This document shows positions 6,262 through 6,402 of a DNA stretch of 6,402 bases, piece by piece. The position numbers and the translations under genes were made by a program. Every line of letters begins with the position of its first letter. The first letter of the stretch is position 1. The stretch is from the NCBI GenBank assembly GCA_035506075.1, contig DATJQB010000139.1, forward strand, positions 1 through 6,402, given 5' to 3'. Origin of the DNA: UBA9647 sp035506075. Its GTDB lineage: Bacteria; Bacteroidota; Ignavibacteria; UBA10030. Under the pieces are notes generated by a model. The model saw nothing but the letters and a program-made list of their open reading frames with translations, was not told the DNA's origin and did no database searches.

Positions 6262-6402
6262 ATGACGAACTGGCGTAACTCAAGCCTATCTTGTTTTCTT
6301 TTTGTACTCCTCCTCTTTGTTCCGTTCCTGTGCGGGTTGGGGAAAACAAGGAACGTGACAATCCGCGTGCTCGTGCCCGATGTGACTCCTGTCGGCGCAA
6401 CG
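6262..6402 (+). CDS. N-terminus of a secreted or membrane-anchored protein (truncated by window end)
   Basis: An open frame of 47 codons runs off the window end. Residues 1-8 are polar with Arg5. Residues 9-24 are a continuous hydrophobic stretch of Leu, Phe, Val and Cys. From about residue 28 a soluble segment begins (VTIRVLVPDVTPVGAT). This is a classical signal-peptide or N-terminal anchor layout. Cys24 precedes Gly, but the residue before it is Leu, so a lipoprotein signal is unconvincing. The mature start looks like the first beta strand of a sugar-binding-like or immunoglobulin-like module, which is only a guess from a few residues. GGGGA at 6247-6251, 10 nt upstream, may be the ribosome binding site. 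An in-frame ATG at 6220 would add 14 residues rich in Asp and Gly ahead of the signal peptide, so 6262 is preferred. The 78 nt between this start and the GDH stop show no clear terminator or promoter. Confidence 0.6.
   Translation, partial: MTNWRNSSLSCFLFVLLLFVPFLCGLGKTRNVTIRVLVPDVTPVGAT

Overview
The window holds a compact bacterial metabolic and regulatory locus, entirely on the + strand, with no mobile-element, CRISPR, tRNA or rRNA signal. Base composition is moderately GC-rich and even across the genes. The two-receiver PEP/pyruvate-binding-domain protein, together with two glutamate dehydrogenases, suggests a Bacteroidota/Ignavibacteria-type or similar environmental bacterium. That placement is from memory of where such proteins occur, not from a marker gene, and is weak.

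Layout: (1) bases 1-119 are the last 38 codons of an upstream gene. Its C-terminus matches the C-terminus of the large protein encoded at 1645-4734, so the two are paralogues. (2) 262-1623 encodes a family-I hexameric NADP-type glutamate dehydrogenase (gdhA) behind a strong AGGAGG site. (3) A 12-bp GC-rich hairpin with a GCAA loop follows 30 nt after gdhA. (4) 1645-4734 (the true start may be further in) encodes a roughly 1000-residue fusion: a degenerate receiver domain, an intact receiver domain, a helical linker, a PPDK_N/PEP-synthase-type ATP-binding domain and an unassigned conserved C-terminal domain. It lacks the phospho-histidine domain and the PEP/pyruvate barrel of true PEP synthase or PPDK. 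(5) 4727-4939 encodes a 70-residue double-CxxC zinc-ribbon-like protein. (6) 4936-6183 encodes a second glutamate dehydrogenase, of the shorter family-II type. (7) 6262 to the window end is the N-terminus of an exported protein, cut by the edge.

The fusion protein, zinc-ribbon and second GDH genes overlap one another by 8 and 4 bp and are surely co-translated. The order [PPDK_N-like] - gdhA - [PPDK_N-like] - [Zn ribbon] - gdh looks like a repeated pairing of the same unusual ATP-binding regulatory protein with a glutamate dehydrogenase. The working inference is that these receiver/ATP-binding fusions sense a signal and control, or act alongside, the GDH reaction at the carbon/nitrogen junction. 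The sequence supports the linkage but does not prove the mechanism.
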